Source: Atribacter laminatus
Lineage (GTDB): Bacteria; Atribacterota; Atribacteria; Atribacterales; Atribacteraceae
NCBI RefSeq assembly: GCF_015775515.1
Contig: NZ_CP065383.1
Location: 2,294,001 to 2,358,000 of the forward strand
Reading direction: 5' to 3'
Length of the DNA: 64,000 nt
The notes below the pieces were generated by a model. The model saw nothing but the letters and a program-made list of their open reading frames with translations, was not told where the DNA came from and did no database searches. Position numbers and translations under genes: made by a program. Each line of letters opens with the position of its first letter. The first letter of the stretch is position 1. Below, in pieces: positions 18,927 to 27,247 of the stretch.

Positions 18927-20193
18927 AAAAGAAATAATTGAAACCCTAAAAGCCCTCTACTCTTCCAATTCAGTTATTGAATTGCGAATTCCCAAATCAA
19001 AATATGGTCTGGTGAGCGGTTATTTCAATGACTTCAACCTCCTGGCCGAAGCAGTAATGAAATTTGATGGGAAAGTTGCCGGAATTTATATCACCCTTAA
19101 CATAGTTAATCCAGACCTTCTATATCGGGCTAAGAACAAGTTGAAGTTTGGCCGGGAAGCCAATCCTACCACCAGTGACCAAGATATTACTGAAATTAGT
19201 TGGTTACCCATGGATTTCGACCCGGTCCGGCCTTCTGATATTTCAAGTAACGATGAAGAACATGAAAAAGCATTGGCAAAGGCACAGGAGGTAAGGGAAT
19301 GGCTGACCGTTCAAGGATGGCCAACCCCTATTTTTTCAGATTCAGGAAACGGAGGCCATTTGATTTATCCGGTCAAACTTCCCAATGACCAAGAAAGCCG
19401 AAAGCTAATAGAAAAGTGCTTAAAGGCCTTGGACTTTCTATTCTCTGATGAGGTGGTCAAAATTGATACTAAAGTTGGGAATCCAGGGAGAATTTGGAAA
19501 CTGTATGGCACAATAAGCGCTAAGGGCGAAAACTCTCCAGAACGACCCTGGAGACGGTCAAGAATAATTGAAACCCCAGAAAAGTTAATCCCTGTAACCC
19601 GTAAGCAATTGGAGAAATTAGCCGGTTTTCTTCCTGAGTCCCCAAGAGGTAAGGTTAATGGAAGTATTGATATTGAACGATGGTTAGATGAACACAACAT
19701 TAAGGTATCCAAAATTAAAAACTGGAACGATGGAATCCTTTATGAACTTGAAGAATGTCCTTGGAATCCGGAGCATAAACGGACAGCATACATTATCCAA
19801 TTTTCCAGCGGTGGAATAGCTGCAAAATGTTTCCATAATAGCTGTAGTGAAGAAAATTGGTGGACCCTTAGAGACATGTTGGAACCTGGATGGAGGAAGA
19901 ATAAGCCGGAGAAAAACCAAGATGATAACCCTATCTCATATCTTTCTGTTAACGATATTTTAGCCCAGGAAAAGGACATCATCCCTCTTTGGGGAAATAT
20001 GCTTTTTTCTGAAGCGGTCCATATACTTGTTGCTAATACTGGGGTTGGGAAAACTACCTTAATTTATAATCTCATTATTCATGCTGCAAATGGTGATGAG
20101 TTCCTGGGTGCTCAATTCTCAAGGCCTTTGAAGGTACTCTATTTGACTTTGAAACCCCCCGGGCTCTCCGAGGCCATAAGCTCAAAGCGATAA
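18916..20193 (+). CDS. Primase-helicase, N-terminal part (AEP primase + broken ATPase)
   Basis: Residues 1-210 match the archaeo-eukaryotic primase (PrimPol) plan of mobile-element replication proteins: motif I WLPMDFDPVRP with Asp100 and Asp102, motif II SGNGGHL with His148, and motif III IDTKVGNPGRIWKLYGT with Asp184 and Lys195. A Cys/His unit follows (CPWNPEHK and CFHNSC), then a RecA-like ATPase with Walker A ANTGVGKTTL near 374-381. After VLYL the frame leaves the family: DFETP is replaced by TLKPP and a stop follows at 20191. The rest is one frame back (20145-21173). ATG 18916 has AAGGA upstream. With the frame restored the product would be about 750 residues. Confidence 0.8.
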   Translation: MDNKKEIIETLKALYSSNSVIELRIPKSKYGLVSGYFNDFNLLAEAVMKFDGKVAGIYITLNIVNPDLLYRAKNKLKFGREANPTTSDQDITEISWLPMDFDPVRPSDISSNDEEHEKALAKAQEVREWLTVQGWPTPIFSDSGNGGHLIYPVKLPNDQESRKLIEKCLKALDFLFSDEVVKIDTKVGNPGRIWKLYGTISAKGENSPERPWRRSRIIETPEKLIPVTRKQLEKLAGFLPESPRGKVNGSIDIERWLDEHNIKVSKIKNWNDGILYELEECPWNPEHKRTAYIIQFSSGGIAAKCFHNSCSEENWWTLRDMLEPGWRKNKPEKNQDDNPISYLSVNDILAQEKDIIPLWGNMLFSEAVHILVANTGVGKTTLIYNLIIHAANGDEFLGAQFSRPLKVLYLTLKPPGLSEAISSKR

Positions 20194-21173
20194 AAGGATA
20201 TAAGAGAGCAGCTGAGAATATCCTCATTATTGAAAATCCACTTACCATGGAACAGTTGAAAAGTGAAATAATTAAAAACCATTTTGACATAGTAATCATT
20301 GACACTTACGACCTCTTCTTTCCCATGGATAAAGAGGACGATAACGGAAAAATCAATAAAAATATCATCGGACCTTTACTCACTATTGCCCGGGGAACTG
20401 GAGTAGCGATAATCTTAGTTCATCATTGTTCAAAAGGCGCATTGGAGCGTGACAAAACCCAAAGAGGCCGGGGAGCGAGTGTACTCAATAATCATGCCCA
20501 CGTTCTAATTAACTTAGAAACGACCCAGGATGAGGAAATACTTAAACTGGATGTTGTGAAAAACCGTTTTATGCCTAATGTATGTGTGTATCTCAAGAAG
20601 GTTTGCGGTGAATTTGAGGTGGTAGACCGGCCGGACTATGAATTTACTAAAACCCAATTGGCCGAGAAATGCATTTTAAAGGTTTTGGAAAAAGGAGAAC
20701 AGCAATTAAAGGACATCCTTTATGAAGTGGAAAATATGGGAATATCAGAAAAGACCGGGCGGTTGGTTTTAACTACCTTACAAACTTCGGGGAAAATAAT
20801 TAGAAGCAGTTACGGAAAATATTGCGAAGCGGGGAATTCAGAAAAATTACCAAGTTGCCAAAATATGGCTATACAAAGCGAAGAAAACCTGGTAATCCAA
20901 GTTGGTAATGACTTGGTAAATTACCAAGTTCCTCAAAACCAACTTGGTAATACAAAAGATGATTACCAAGTTCCATTACCAGGTTTTTTAGGCTCTACAA
21001 AGCACCTTAAACCCCAACTTGGTAATTTGGTAACACAATTAGACGATAAAGATAATACCTCAAACAATAAAACAACCTCCAAGGAAGAAAACCTTTCTAA
21101 AATTCCTCCTCCCAGAGAAGAACCAGTGAAAACAACCGAGAAAAAGAATCCATTAAAAGAAGTAACGATATGA
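20145..21173 (+). pseudogene. Primase-helicase, C-terminal part, frameshifted from the upstream gene
   Basis: This continues the ATPase of the preceding gene in the -1 frame: DFETPRALRGHKLKAIKGYK follows directly on VLYL. It then has Walker B FDIVIIDTYDLFF, ILVHHCSKGALERDKTQRGRGASVLNN (the sensor segment of RepA/KaiC-like helicases) and a winged-helix-like stretch near the middle. The last 100 residues are Gln/Asn/Leu-rich and follow the iteron-like DNA repeats rather than a protein fold. The first ATG is at 20247, too late to give a working ATPase. A one-base loss at about 20142-20145, in a T run, explains the break; a sequence error is equally possible. Confidence 0.75.
20847..21033. repeat. 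Iteron-like cluster AACTTGGTAA, candidate replication origin
   Basis: The 10-mer AACTTGGTAA or its complement TTACCAAGTT occurs at 20847-20856, 20921-20930, 20941-20950, 20963-20972 and 21016-21025; ACTTGGTAA at 20911-20919 pairs with the next copy to make a 19-base palindrome. One- or two-mismatch versions lie at about 20888, 20902, 20974 and 21026. Spacings are irregular and both orientations occur. Such clusters in or beside a rep gene are typical of plasmid or phage origins bound by the initiator. Confidence 0.65.
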
Positions 21174-21466
21174 CCACCTTTGAACTTCTCGAGGAATTAA
21201 AAAAGCGAAAGATAATTATTTATTTATCGGAAGGGAAAATAAAGCTAAAAGGGGAAGAGGAAACCCTCACCCCGGAACTCATTGACACCATTCGAAAGTA
21301 TAAATCGGAATTAGTGAAGTATTTGACCGAACGGTCAAGGAATGATGACCAGACCGAATGGGTAAAATATGCTCAATGGGCCTGGACTGGAATCCTCTTA
21401 GAAGCTGAGAGACAAGGCGATTCTGAACGAGCCCATTTTGCCAAACAAGTCTTGGAAACGATATAG
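21170..21466 (+). CDS. Small protein with TubC-type N-terminal docking-like domain
   Basis: 98 residues. The first 50 (FELLEELKKRKIIIYLSEGKIKLKGEEETLTPELIDTIRKYKSELVKYL) resemble the TubC N-terminal docking domain, known from NRPS/PKS enzymes but also common in small plasmid and phage genes where its partner is unknown. The rest (WVKYAQWAWTGILLEAERQGD) is helical. Its ATG overlaps the previous stop by 4 bases (ATGA), so it belongs to the replication operon. Confidence 0.65.
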   Translation: MTTFELLEELKKRKIIIYLSEGKIKLKGEEETLTPELIDTIRKYKSELVKYLTERSRNDDQTEWVKYAQWAWTGILLEAERQGDSERAHFAKQVLETI

Positions 21467-21567
21467 TCTTAAAAAGGCTTATATTTAAAAAAAGAATAAC
21501 ATAGAGTTTGAATACAGATGACCTCTTATACAAAAGGAATCAGCACAGAATAAGAAGGTGAACGAAA

Positions 21568-21942
21568 ATAACCGACAATGAGCGACTAAAACTCAAAGAT
21601 GAAGCGATTATCAGCGCATTATTAGCGACTGGAAGCCAACGGGAAGCCGGCCGGTGCGTCAAGGTGTCAGAAAGTACCATCAGGAGGAAACTAAAGAATC
21701 CGGCATTTATAGAACAATACGACCAGGCCAGGCGGAAAGCCTTTTCAATAAGTTTAGGACGGTTACAATACATGACAACCCAGGCTTGCTCAGTGATTGA
21801 GGAACTTCTCAACTCTAAGAAACCTTCAAGTACCCGATTGAGTGCAGCCCGGACCATTCTTGAATACGGTGTGAAATGGTTGGAACTTTCCGATATAGAA
21901 ACCCGGTTAAGCTCACTGGAAAAGAAGATGGAGGGAAAGTAA
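21568..21942 (+). CDS. Phage-type HTH protein (terminase-small-subunit-like), unusual start
   Basis: In frame from 21562 the product reads ITDNERLKLKDEAIISALLATGSQREAGRCVKVSESTIRRKLKNPAFIEQYDQARR, which is the helix-turn-helix plan of small terminase subunits and related phage DNA-binding proteins (an 'A/G..A...G.S..TI.R.L..p.F...y...r' pattern). The C-terminal half is helical with a short coiled end (IETRLSSLEKKMEG). No ATG, GTG or TTG lies before this domain; ATA at 21568, 7 bases after AGAAGGTG, is the best start, or the start codon has been lost. A GTG at 21664 would cut off the DNA-binding part. Confidence 0.6.
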   Translation: MTDNERLKLKDEAIISALLATGSQREAGRCVKVSESTIRRKLKNPAFIEQYDQARRKAFSISLGRLQYMTTQACSVIEELLNSKKPSSTRLSAARTILEYGVKWLELSDIETRLSSLEKKMEGK

Positions 21943-21944
21943 TT

Positions 21945-22163
21945 TTGAGACAATTTCAAACCCGACTGGAGAAGTTAGAAAACTGGAAGATGAATAGTAC
22001 CTTTGTTCCTCCGATGATTTTTACCTTCGATCCACGGACAGAAACTCAGGAAGAATTTGAAAACAGGGTTAGTAAGGCCAAAGAATCCATACCAGAAGAG
22101 GGCCAGGCGATAATAATTAAAGTTCGGAAGAAATACAAAGAATCGGATGAAAAAGATAAGTAA
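21945..22163 (+). CDS. Small unrecognised protein of the element
   Basis: 72 residues from TTG 21945, which has GGAGGG 8-14 bases upstream and lies 3 bases after the previous stop. Sequence: MRQFQTRLEKLENWKM at the start, a hydrophobic VPPMIFTFDPRTETQEEFENRVSKAKE middle and a highly charged end (KVRKKYKESDEKDK). I see no family. It is the last gene of the forward operon of the element. Confidence 0.5.
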   Translation: MRQFQTRLEKLENWKMNSTFVPPMIFTFDPRTETQEEFENRVSKAKESIPEEGQAIIIKVRKKYKESDEKDK

Positions 22164-22420
22164 GAGAATCTATGAATTACTTTTTAAAGTTGTTGGAAAG
22201 ACAGAATCGCTATTTATTAAGGTAGTATAAGCGTAAGAAAGGTCTTTTATTCTTTGGGTGGTATGTTTATACCTTTTTAGAAAGTTAGGAGCTTTCTATG
22301 CCATGCTATCAACGGATAAAGGGCAATGTTTAAGCGATAGTTTGGAAATTCAGAATGATATTGGTAAAACAAAAAGTGCGTAAAGACTAGTAAAGATGAT
22401 TAAGGTTACATATTCTGAGA

Positions 22421-22477
22421 AAATTGGTTCTTAGAAAATCAGCATTTGATTTAATCCATATCTCTAAGAACCAATTT
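22421..22477. terminator. Long inverted repeat, possible two-way terminator
   Basis: AAATTGGTTCTTAGA (22421-22435) and TCTAAGAACCAATTT (22463-22477) form a perfect 15-bp stem around 27 bases, with A and T runs at the outer ends. It lies between the last forward gene of the element and the reverse cupin gene, the place for a shared terminator. The rest of the 22164-22501 gap shows nothing coding; GGTATGTTTATACC near 22258 is a short palindrome. Confidence 0.5.
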
Positions 22478-22501
22478 TTGGACTTCCAGAAAATCTCAAA
22501 T

Positions 22502-22843
22502 TCATTTATTTTGCTCAATAGTAATAAATACTGCCGGTTCGTCTCCTATTACCCAACCATCGTGACCAGGTGAGATAATGACTACATCATTTGGTTTCAG
22601 GTCCTTTTCGGTTCCATCGGAAAACTTTATGTGAAGTTGTCCTGAAATCAATATCCCAACGTGAGTCATTTCACACCAATCCGTTTTAACCTGAGGTTTT
22701 ACATCTTGAGACCAACGCCAACCTGGTTGATAGGTTTGTTTGTTAAAAGTATATCCATCCAATTTCATAATTTCGAATTTCATCTTGGACAGTTTTTTGG
22801 TTTCATCTGCAATATCAAAACTTTTAATGAGAATATTGTCCAT
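22502..22843 (-). CDS. Cupin-domain protein
   Basis: 113 residues forming one small cupin barrel: CEMTHVGILISGQLHIKFSDGTEKDLKPNDVVIISPGHDGWVIGDEPAVFI holds the two cupin halves, with HVGILISGQLHI as motif 1 and PGHDGWV as motif 2. Most of the usual metal-binding His/Glu are reduced to a single His in each half. ATG 22843 follows GGGTGATG; upstream in-frame starts would add three residues. The function is unknown; it is the only metabolic-looking cargo gene of the element and abuts the IS4-family element. Confidence 0.75.
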   Translation of the reverse strand: MDNILIKSFDIADETKKLSKMKFEIMKLDGYTFNKQTYQPGWRWSQDVKPQVKTDWCEMTHVGILISGQLHIKFSDGTEKDLKPNDVVIISPGHDGWVIGDEPAVFITIEQNK

Positions 22844-22998
22844 ATTCATCACCCACTTTATACCAATAAAACCCTTTCAATCGAAAAATATTCTTTCTTG
22901 TATATCCTAAAATTAATAACATTTTTATTTACTTATCCTAATGTCTATTTATAGAAATTAAAAATCTGACCAAAAAAGATAATTATATAGATTATAAT

Positions 22999-24510
22999 CT
23001 CAACTTTCGCAGTTCAATAATAGCACTTTTTCTCTCAACCATGCTGGAAGACTATTTACAAAATAGATGAGTAGCTCTTTGACTTTTTCTTCTGAAAGGA
23101 CAAGAATCTGTTTGATGGTCGTCTTCAGGAGCTCAAGAAGAAGAGTGAGTGCTTCCATAAGAGTGATATCCTGAATTTCATCATAGCAGGCATAGAAAAG
23201 CTCGCCAAAGGTTCGGGGATCGGTGTTTCTCCGGGCAATAACCGCGAGCATGATATAGCGGATAAAGACGATACTGGTATGGGATACCAGAGCATCATAG
23301 GATCGAACCTGAAATTCTCGAGTGAGTTTCAAGACCGATTTCACCATCTTGAAGAAAACCTCGATATCCCAGCGTTTCCCATAGAGGGTGACGATCTCGT
23401 CTTCAGAAAGAGACAGATCGGTTGAAAGCAGTGCCAGCCACTGGTTTTTTTGTTTTTCACTTCGGACCAAGACGATGCGGGCATACAGGGGGTTATCAGT
23501 CAAATTGAGATTAATCACACAAGATCCAAGGATCGGACCCTGTGGTCTTTTCTGAATCCGGTTGAAAAGAGAGGAAAGAGAAAGAACTTTTCCACCAAAA
23601 GAATAGTAAATTTTTGGGGTGTTTTTGAGCATGCACACCACTGATAATCCGCGAAGAGCACATTTGCGGATGAGGGCTGGAAAACTGAACCAACTATCAA
23701 AGAGAATAGTTGAGACCAAAGGACAGTGTTTCAAGGCTCCATCCAGGAGGTTGAAGAAGACATCTGGAGCTTTTTCTTGGGATTCTTTCCGAAGGTGAGC
23801 TCTTTTGCTCCGCCCATCAATGGAGGCATCCATGGGACAGAGCTGGTTTTCTTTTTGGTGAGAACTTAACAATGAAAAAGCAAAGGGAATGAATGTAGCA
23901 CCATCGGTGAGTCCTAAAGTGAGCATTCTGAAACCCCGACTGAACCGTCCTTGGGCGTGATCATAGAATCGAGAGAGCCCTTCAACTTTCAAGCTCCGAG
24001 GCCGTTCATAGGGGGAATCATCCACCACCCAGGTGTAGCGTTTCAAACTGGTAAAAGGAAGGAGCGCTTCAGAGACTACTTTGGTACTCAAAAGAAAGAG
24101 CAATTTTCGCCAGCTCCCACTGGTCTTGTGGAGGAAACGGTAAAGAGTGTCTTTCTTTCCTTGGAAAAGGGGATGTCGAGATTGGAGAAGACCAGCAACG
24201 TTTTTCTGAGTAAAGACTAGGAGAAAGATCATCTGAAAGACGTCTTTGACTGGGAACCCTTTCTTTTTGTTCATATGGCATTTTCGAAACAGTTGGTTCA
24301 CTTTAAACTCCTTCATAAAGGAGGAAAACATGGGTAACAAGGTCCTTTCATTTTTCAAATTTTCTGGTAGGATAGTCATGAAGACACCTCTCTCTTTGTG
24401 GTGATTGGTTTTTTTCCTTAAGTCAATTCTACCAGAAAGGAGGGGTGTTTTCATTAAAAAACCCTTTAAAATCAAGGTTTTTCAGCATTTATTTTAGTGC
24501 GAAAGTTGAG
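22999..24510 (-). mobile_element. Intact IS4-family insertion sequence, 1512 bp
   Basis: Perfect 13-bp inverted repeats CTCAACTTTCGCA (22999-23011) and TGCGAAAGTTGAG (24498-24510), flanked on both sides by TTATAAT (22992-22998 and 24511-24517), a 7-bp target duplication. It contains a single complete transposase gene whose stop codon lies inside the left inverted repeat. The unbroken gene and matching target copies point to a recent insertion. Confidence 0.9.
23000..24379 (-). CDS. IS4-family DDE transposase
   Basis: 459 residues from ATG 24379, which has AGAGGTG 6 bases upstream; an earlier in-frame codon at 24475 would add 32 residues without a ribosome site. Catalytic Asp residues are expected in WVVDDSPYER and ILFDSWFSFP, and the C-terminal IS4 signature Y-x2-R-x3-E-x6-K is exact in YGKRWDIEVFFKMVK. 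It cuts and pastes the surrounding 1.5-kb element. The final codons (NCES, stop) are encoded by the inverted repeat. Confidence 0.93.
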   Translation of the reverse strand: MTILPENLKNERTLLPMFSSFMKEFKVNQLFRKCHMNKKKGFPVKDVFQMIFLLVFTQKNVAGLLQSRHPLFQGKKDTLYRFLHKTSGSWRKLLFLLSTKVVSEALLPFTSLKRYTWVVDDSPYERPRSLKVEGLSRFYDHAQGRFSRGFRMLTLGLTDGATFIPFAFSLLSSHQKENQLCPMDASIDGRSKRAHLRKESQEKAPDVFFNLLDGALKHCPLVSTILFDSWFSFPALIRKCALRGLSVVCMLKNTPKIYYSFGGKVLSLSSLFNRIQKRPQGPILGSCVINLNLTDNPLYARIVLVRSEKQKNQWLALLSTDLSLSEDEIVTLYGKRWDIEVFFKMVKSVLKLTREFQVRSYDALVSHTSIVFIRYIMLAVIARRNTDPRTFGELFYACYDEIQDITLMEALTLLLELLKTTIKQILVLSEEKVKELLIYFVNSLPAWLREKVLLLNCES

Positions 24511-24558
24511 TTATAATATTTAAGATATTTCTTTCTTTTTTGGATAACGTATACTAAA

Positions 24559-26143
24559 GTTCGCAATTTCGCACCTTGAAAAAAGCCACCGGAGACTCCA
24601 AAATGAAGGTTGTACGAAACAAAAACTTCATCGAGGAGGAATATCCGATGGCTCAAAATAATCATACACCATATCTTTTAAAAAATGCTCCTTGAATTCA
24701 TGACTCAAACCTGATCCGCTTTATGCAATGCTCGAGTGGCTGACCAATGAACTTATGAAACTAAAACTGAAAACAAAGTAGGGGCTCACCAAGGAGAGCA
24801 TTGTTCAACCCGAACCACCATTCTTTCGGTATCCGAGTCAGACGATTTGATACGAGGTTAGGAACCATCTACCTTCTGGTTCCAAAACTAAGGAAAGGAG
24901 GCTATATTCCTTTTTTTGTGACTAAAAAGGAAACGCTCCGAACAAGCCCTCCTGAAAGGTGGTTCAAGAAGCCTTTATCAATGGTGTTTCCACCTTAAAA
25001 AATGGAGCGCCTCGCTCAAAGCTTAGGGATTCAAATCCCTCTTTTGCTGGTCAAGGATCAGAAATCACCAAAGATCTCAACGAACAAGTCGAATGGTTCC
25101 GTACCCGTCCTTTGGAAAAAGAATACCCAGTCATTTGGGTTGATGCCCTCTACGAGAAAGTTCGCTGTGAAAGACACGTCATCAGCATGGCGGTAGCTGT
25201 TGTCCAAGGTCTGACCAGCGAGGGAAATCGAGAGATCCTGGAGGTCGAATCCTTGATAGCTTGAATCAGAAGACACCTATACTCATCTCTTTGAACAGCT
25301 TAAAAGCCGAGGAGTGGAAACCGTCTGGCTTTGTGCATCCATTGCTCATGCAGGACTGAAAAATGCCATTTTAGAAATGTTTCTTAGGATCAAGTTGGCA
25401 ACGCTTTCAAAGTACACTTTATGCGAAATATAGTGGTCCATATCCCCCATAAAGAAAAAGAATCCATAGCCCTCAACTCAAAACAAATCTGGTACCAGCC
25501 TGACCAAGAGAGTGCGAAACGGGTTGTTCTGTTGGTCATCCAGGAATACCGAGATCGCTTTCCTCAAGCCATTGCTCTTTTAGAGGAAGGACTGGAAGAT
25601 TCCTTACAATTCCTGGCTTTTCCTCACCTTGACCAACGAAAGATCTCTTCGACCAACTCACTCGAGCGGATTCACAAAGAGATTCGTCGTCGAACCCGAG
25701 TGGTAGGGATCTTTCCTACCACCGATTCCTATCTCCGGTTGGTCACCAGTTATCTCATTGAGTATACTGAAGATTGGATGAGGAGTAAAAAGTATATCAG
25801 CTCTGAGGCGATTACCGAGCAACAAGCAGAGCTTCTAAAGATAGCCTAAAAAAAGAAAAGAAAACAAAAAGAAAGAAAGAGGCTGTGGATAGATGGACAA
25901 CCCTGCGGGTTGACCACAGATCCACAGCCCGACGACTCATGAATAGTTATTCACTAAAACAACAGAAAAAATTGACCAAATAGAAAGGTCCTATTCTTCT
26001 CTTTATTTTTTATCATTCATATTGCTGGAAGAGGAGGTGAATAAATCGAGTCATTGTTCAAAGAGAGATGACTTTCCATTCAAGTAAGGTCATCTCTGTG
26101 TTCAAAAAGGGTCTCCGGTGTTTGCTAAGAGTAAATTGCGAAC
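24559..26143 (+). mobile_element. Decayed IS256-family element
   Basis: GTTCGCAATTT at 24559-24569 is matched in reverse complement by AAATTGCGAAC at 26133-26143, and CACCGGAGAC recurs about 20-25 bases inside both ends, giving imperfect inverted repeats of roughly 40 bases. The 1585-bp interval holds a broken mutator-type transposase gene and, after it, a hairpin (GGCTGTGGAT at 25881 with ATCCACAGCC ending at 25929). No matching target duplication is visible. It lies 49 bp from the IS4 element. Confidence 0.75.
24649..25849 (+). pseudogene. IS256/mutator-family transposase, broken
   Basis: Fragments of one transposase lie in shifting frames. From 24649 the N-terminus (MAQNNHTPYLL) soon meets a stop; LEWLTNELMKLKLK follows in another frame; 24959-25263 gives YPVIWVDALYEKVRCERHVISMAVAVVQGLTSEGNREILEVE, which is the central catalytic Asp region; 25421-25849 gives the C-terminus with ISSTNSLERIHKEIRRRTRVVGIFPTTDSYLRLV, the most conserved part of the family. 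Several stops and frameshifts make it non-functional. Confidence 0.88.
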
Positions 26144-26239
26144 ATTATTTGACACATACAATAGTAAAAATAAATATATTTTACAAACAATTATTTTTAA
26201 TTGTTAGAATATGAATATTTATAAAATTCATATTGGAAT

Positions 26240-27163
26240 TTAAATATTCTTTATCCTCTTCTTATTAAACAAATTAACCGGTGAAGCGGTCTCATGCTCT
26301 CTCTTCAAATCTTCTCCCGTCAAGGCCAAATATCTCTTTGTCATATTCAAATCAGCATGGCCCATAGTCCGTTGAAGGGCAAAGACATTCCCTCCATTAC
26401 GAAGGTAGATTAGAGCGAAGGAATGACGGAGAGAATAGGGGGTGATTGAATGGCCAAGTTGTTGACTGTATTTCTTCAATCGGTGAGCCCAGGAGGTTTC
26501 AAGCATGGGTTTTCCCTCATAGGAGCAAAAGACTGGTACGGTATCACCCCAGGCATTCAAACGACCCTTTATTAACTTCTGAAGGTAGGTAGCAGTAAGG
26601 GGAGAGATTGGAACGGTCCGGGTTGATTTAGTTTTGGCTATTTCCTTTCTGATGGTAACCTCCAGGCCAAGAAGATTTATATCCTTTGGGAGAAGGGATA
26701 AGGCCTCACTGGGACGGACTCCGGTATCAAGGGTGAAAAGAATTAGACAGTAATCTCTTAACCCGGTAAAGGTTCTTTTATCAGGTTTTTTGAGGAGTTC
26801 CATTAAAAGTTCCTGGGAAATATTTCGAGCCTTATACTCATCCTTCCTTACCGGGAAATCGATTGGATTATTAGGAATAACTCCTATCTTCACCAGGTAA
26901 GAAAAGAAACATTTTAAATATTTCCGTCTTATATTGAAAGTTGCTGGAGCAATATCAGAAACGGCAAAATACTTTGAGACTTCTTGACTGAGTAAATAAT
27001 AATCATCTAAACAGTCAGGTGAATTTTTGAAGAAACGAGGAATATGATGTTGATAATCTTTAATAGTTCTTTCCCGGCAACCCTGGATTTTCTTTTCTGT
27101 TATAAATTCAGAAAGATATTCCCTCCAGGTTAAAACTTCAATCAGTCTTAAAGTTCTTCCCAT
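26240..27163 (-). CDS. Tyrosine recombinase (integrase) of the element
   Basis: 307 residues. N-terminal SAM-like core-binding domain (about 20-110), then the catalytic domain with Arg in TLDTGVRPSEALSLL, Lys in the beta hairpin (KEIAKTKSTRTVPIS), YSLRHSFALIYLRNGG for the H/Y-x-x-R box, RTMGHADLNMTKRYL with the final His and the nucleophilic Tyr. ATG 27163 is chosen because GGAAGGAG lies 8 bases upstream; the codon at 27187 has none. It reads inward from the right attachment repeat, which is 85 bases away. Its start region overlaps a candidate arm site and an inverted repeat. Confidence 0.92.
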   Translation of the reverse strand: MGRTLRLIEVLTWREYLSEFITEKKIQGCRERTIKDYQHHIPRFFKNSPDCLDDYYLLSQEVSKYFAVSDIAPATFNIRRKYLKCFFSYLVKIGVIPNNPIDFPVRKDEYKARNISQELLMELLKKPDKRTFTGLRDYCLILFTLDTGVRPSEALSLLPKDINLLGLEVTIRKEIAKTKSTRTVPISPLTATYLQKLIKGRLNAWGDTVPVFCSYEGKPMLETSWAHRLKKYSQQLGHSITPYSLRHSFALIYLRNGGNVFALQRTMGHADLNMTKRYLALTGEDLKREHETASPVNLFNKKRIKNI

Positions 27164-27216
27164 TGAAAACACTCCTTCCAAGAGCATCGGCCTCTTGATT
27201 TATTTCAATGGGAAGA
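27155..27216. promoter_or_regulatory. Inverted repeat covering the integrase start codon
   Basis: TCTTCCCATTGAAA (27155-27168) and TTTCAATGGGAAGA (27203-27216) form a perfect 14-bp stem with a 34-base loop. In the reverse-strand transcript the integrase ATG is in the stem and its ribosome site in the loop, so folding would hide the start codon. It could equally be a protein-binding site. Confidence 0.5.
27174..27193 (+). repeat. Candidate integrase arm-type site, right
   Basis: CCTTCCAAGAGCATCGGCCT, 18 of 20 identical to 16571-16590 and in the same direction. It overlaps the ribosome site of the integrase gene, so binding here could also control integrase expression. Confidence 0.55.
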
Positions 27217-27247
27217 GATTTAATTTATGGCTTTGTTGAGCCTTTCA

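Noticed and set aside
20136-20160. Programmed -1 frameshift in the primase-helicase
   Set aside because: No X-XXY-YYZ slippery heptamer sits before the DFETP codons; the C run comes after the point where the frame must change.
23951-24220. Forward frame of 89 codons within the IS4 element
   Set aside because: Antisense to the intact transposase; composition is that of a shadow frame.
24559-26143. Target duplication around the IS256-type remnant
   Set aside because: The 8-9 bases on either side of the proposed ends do not match.
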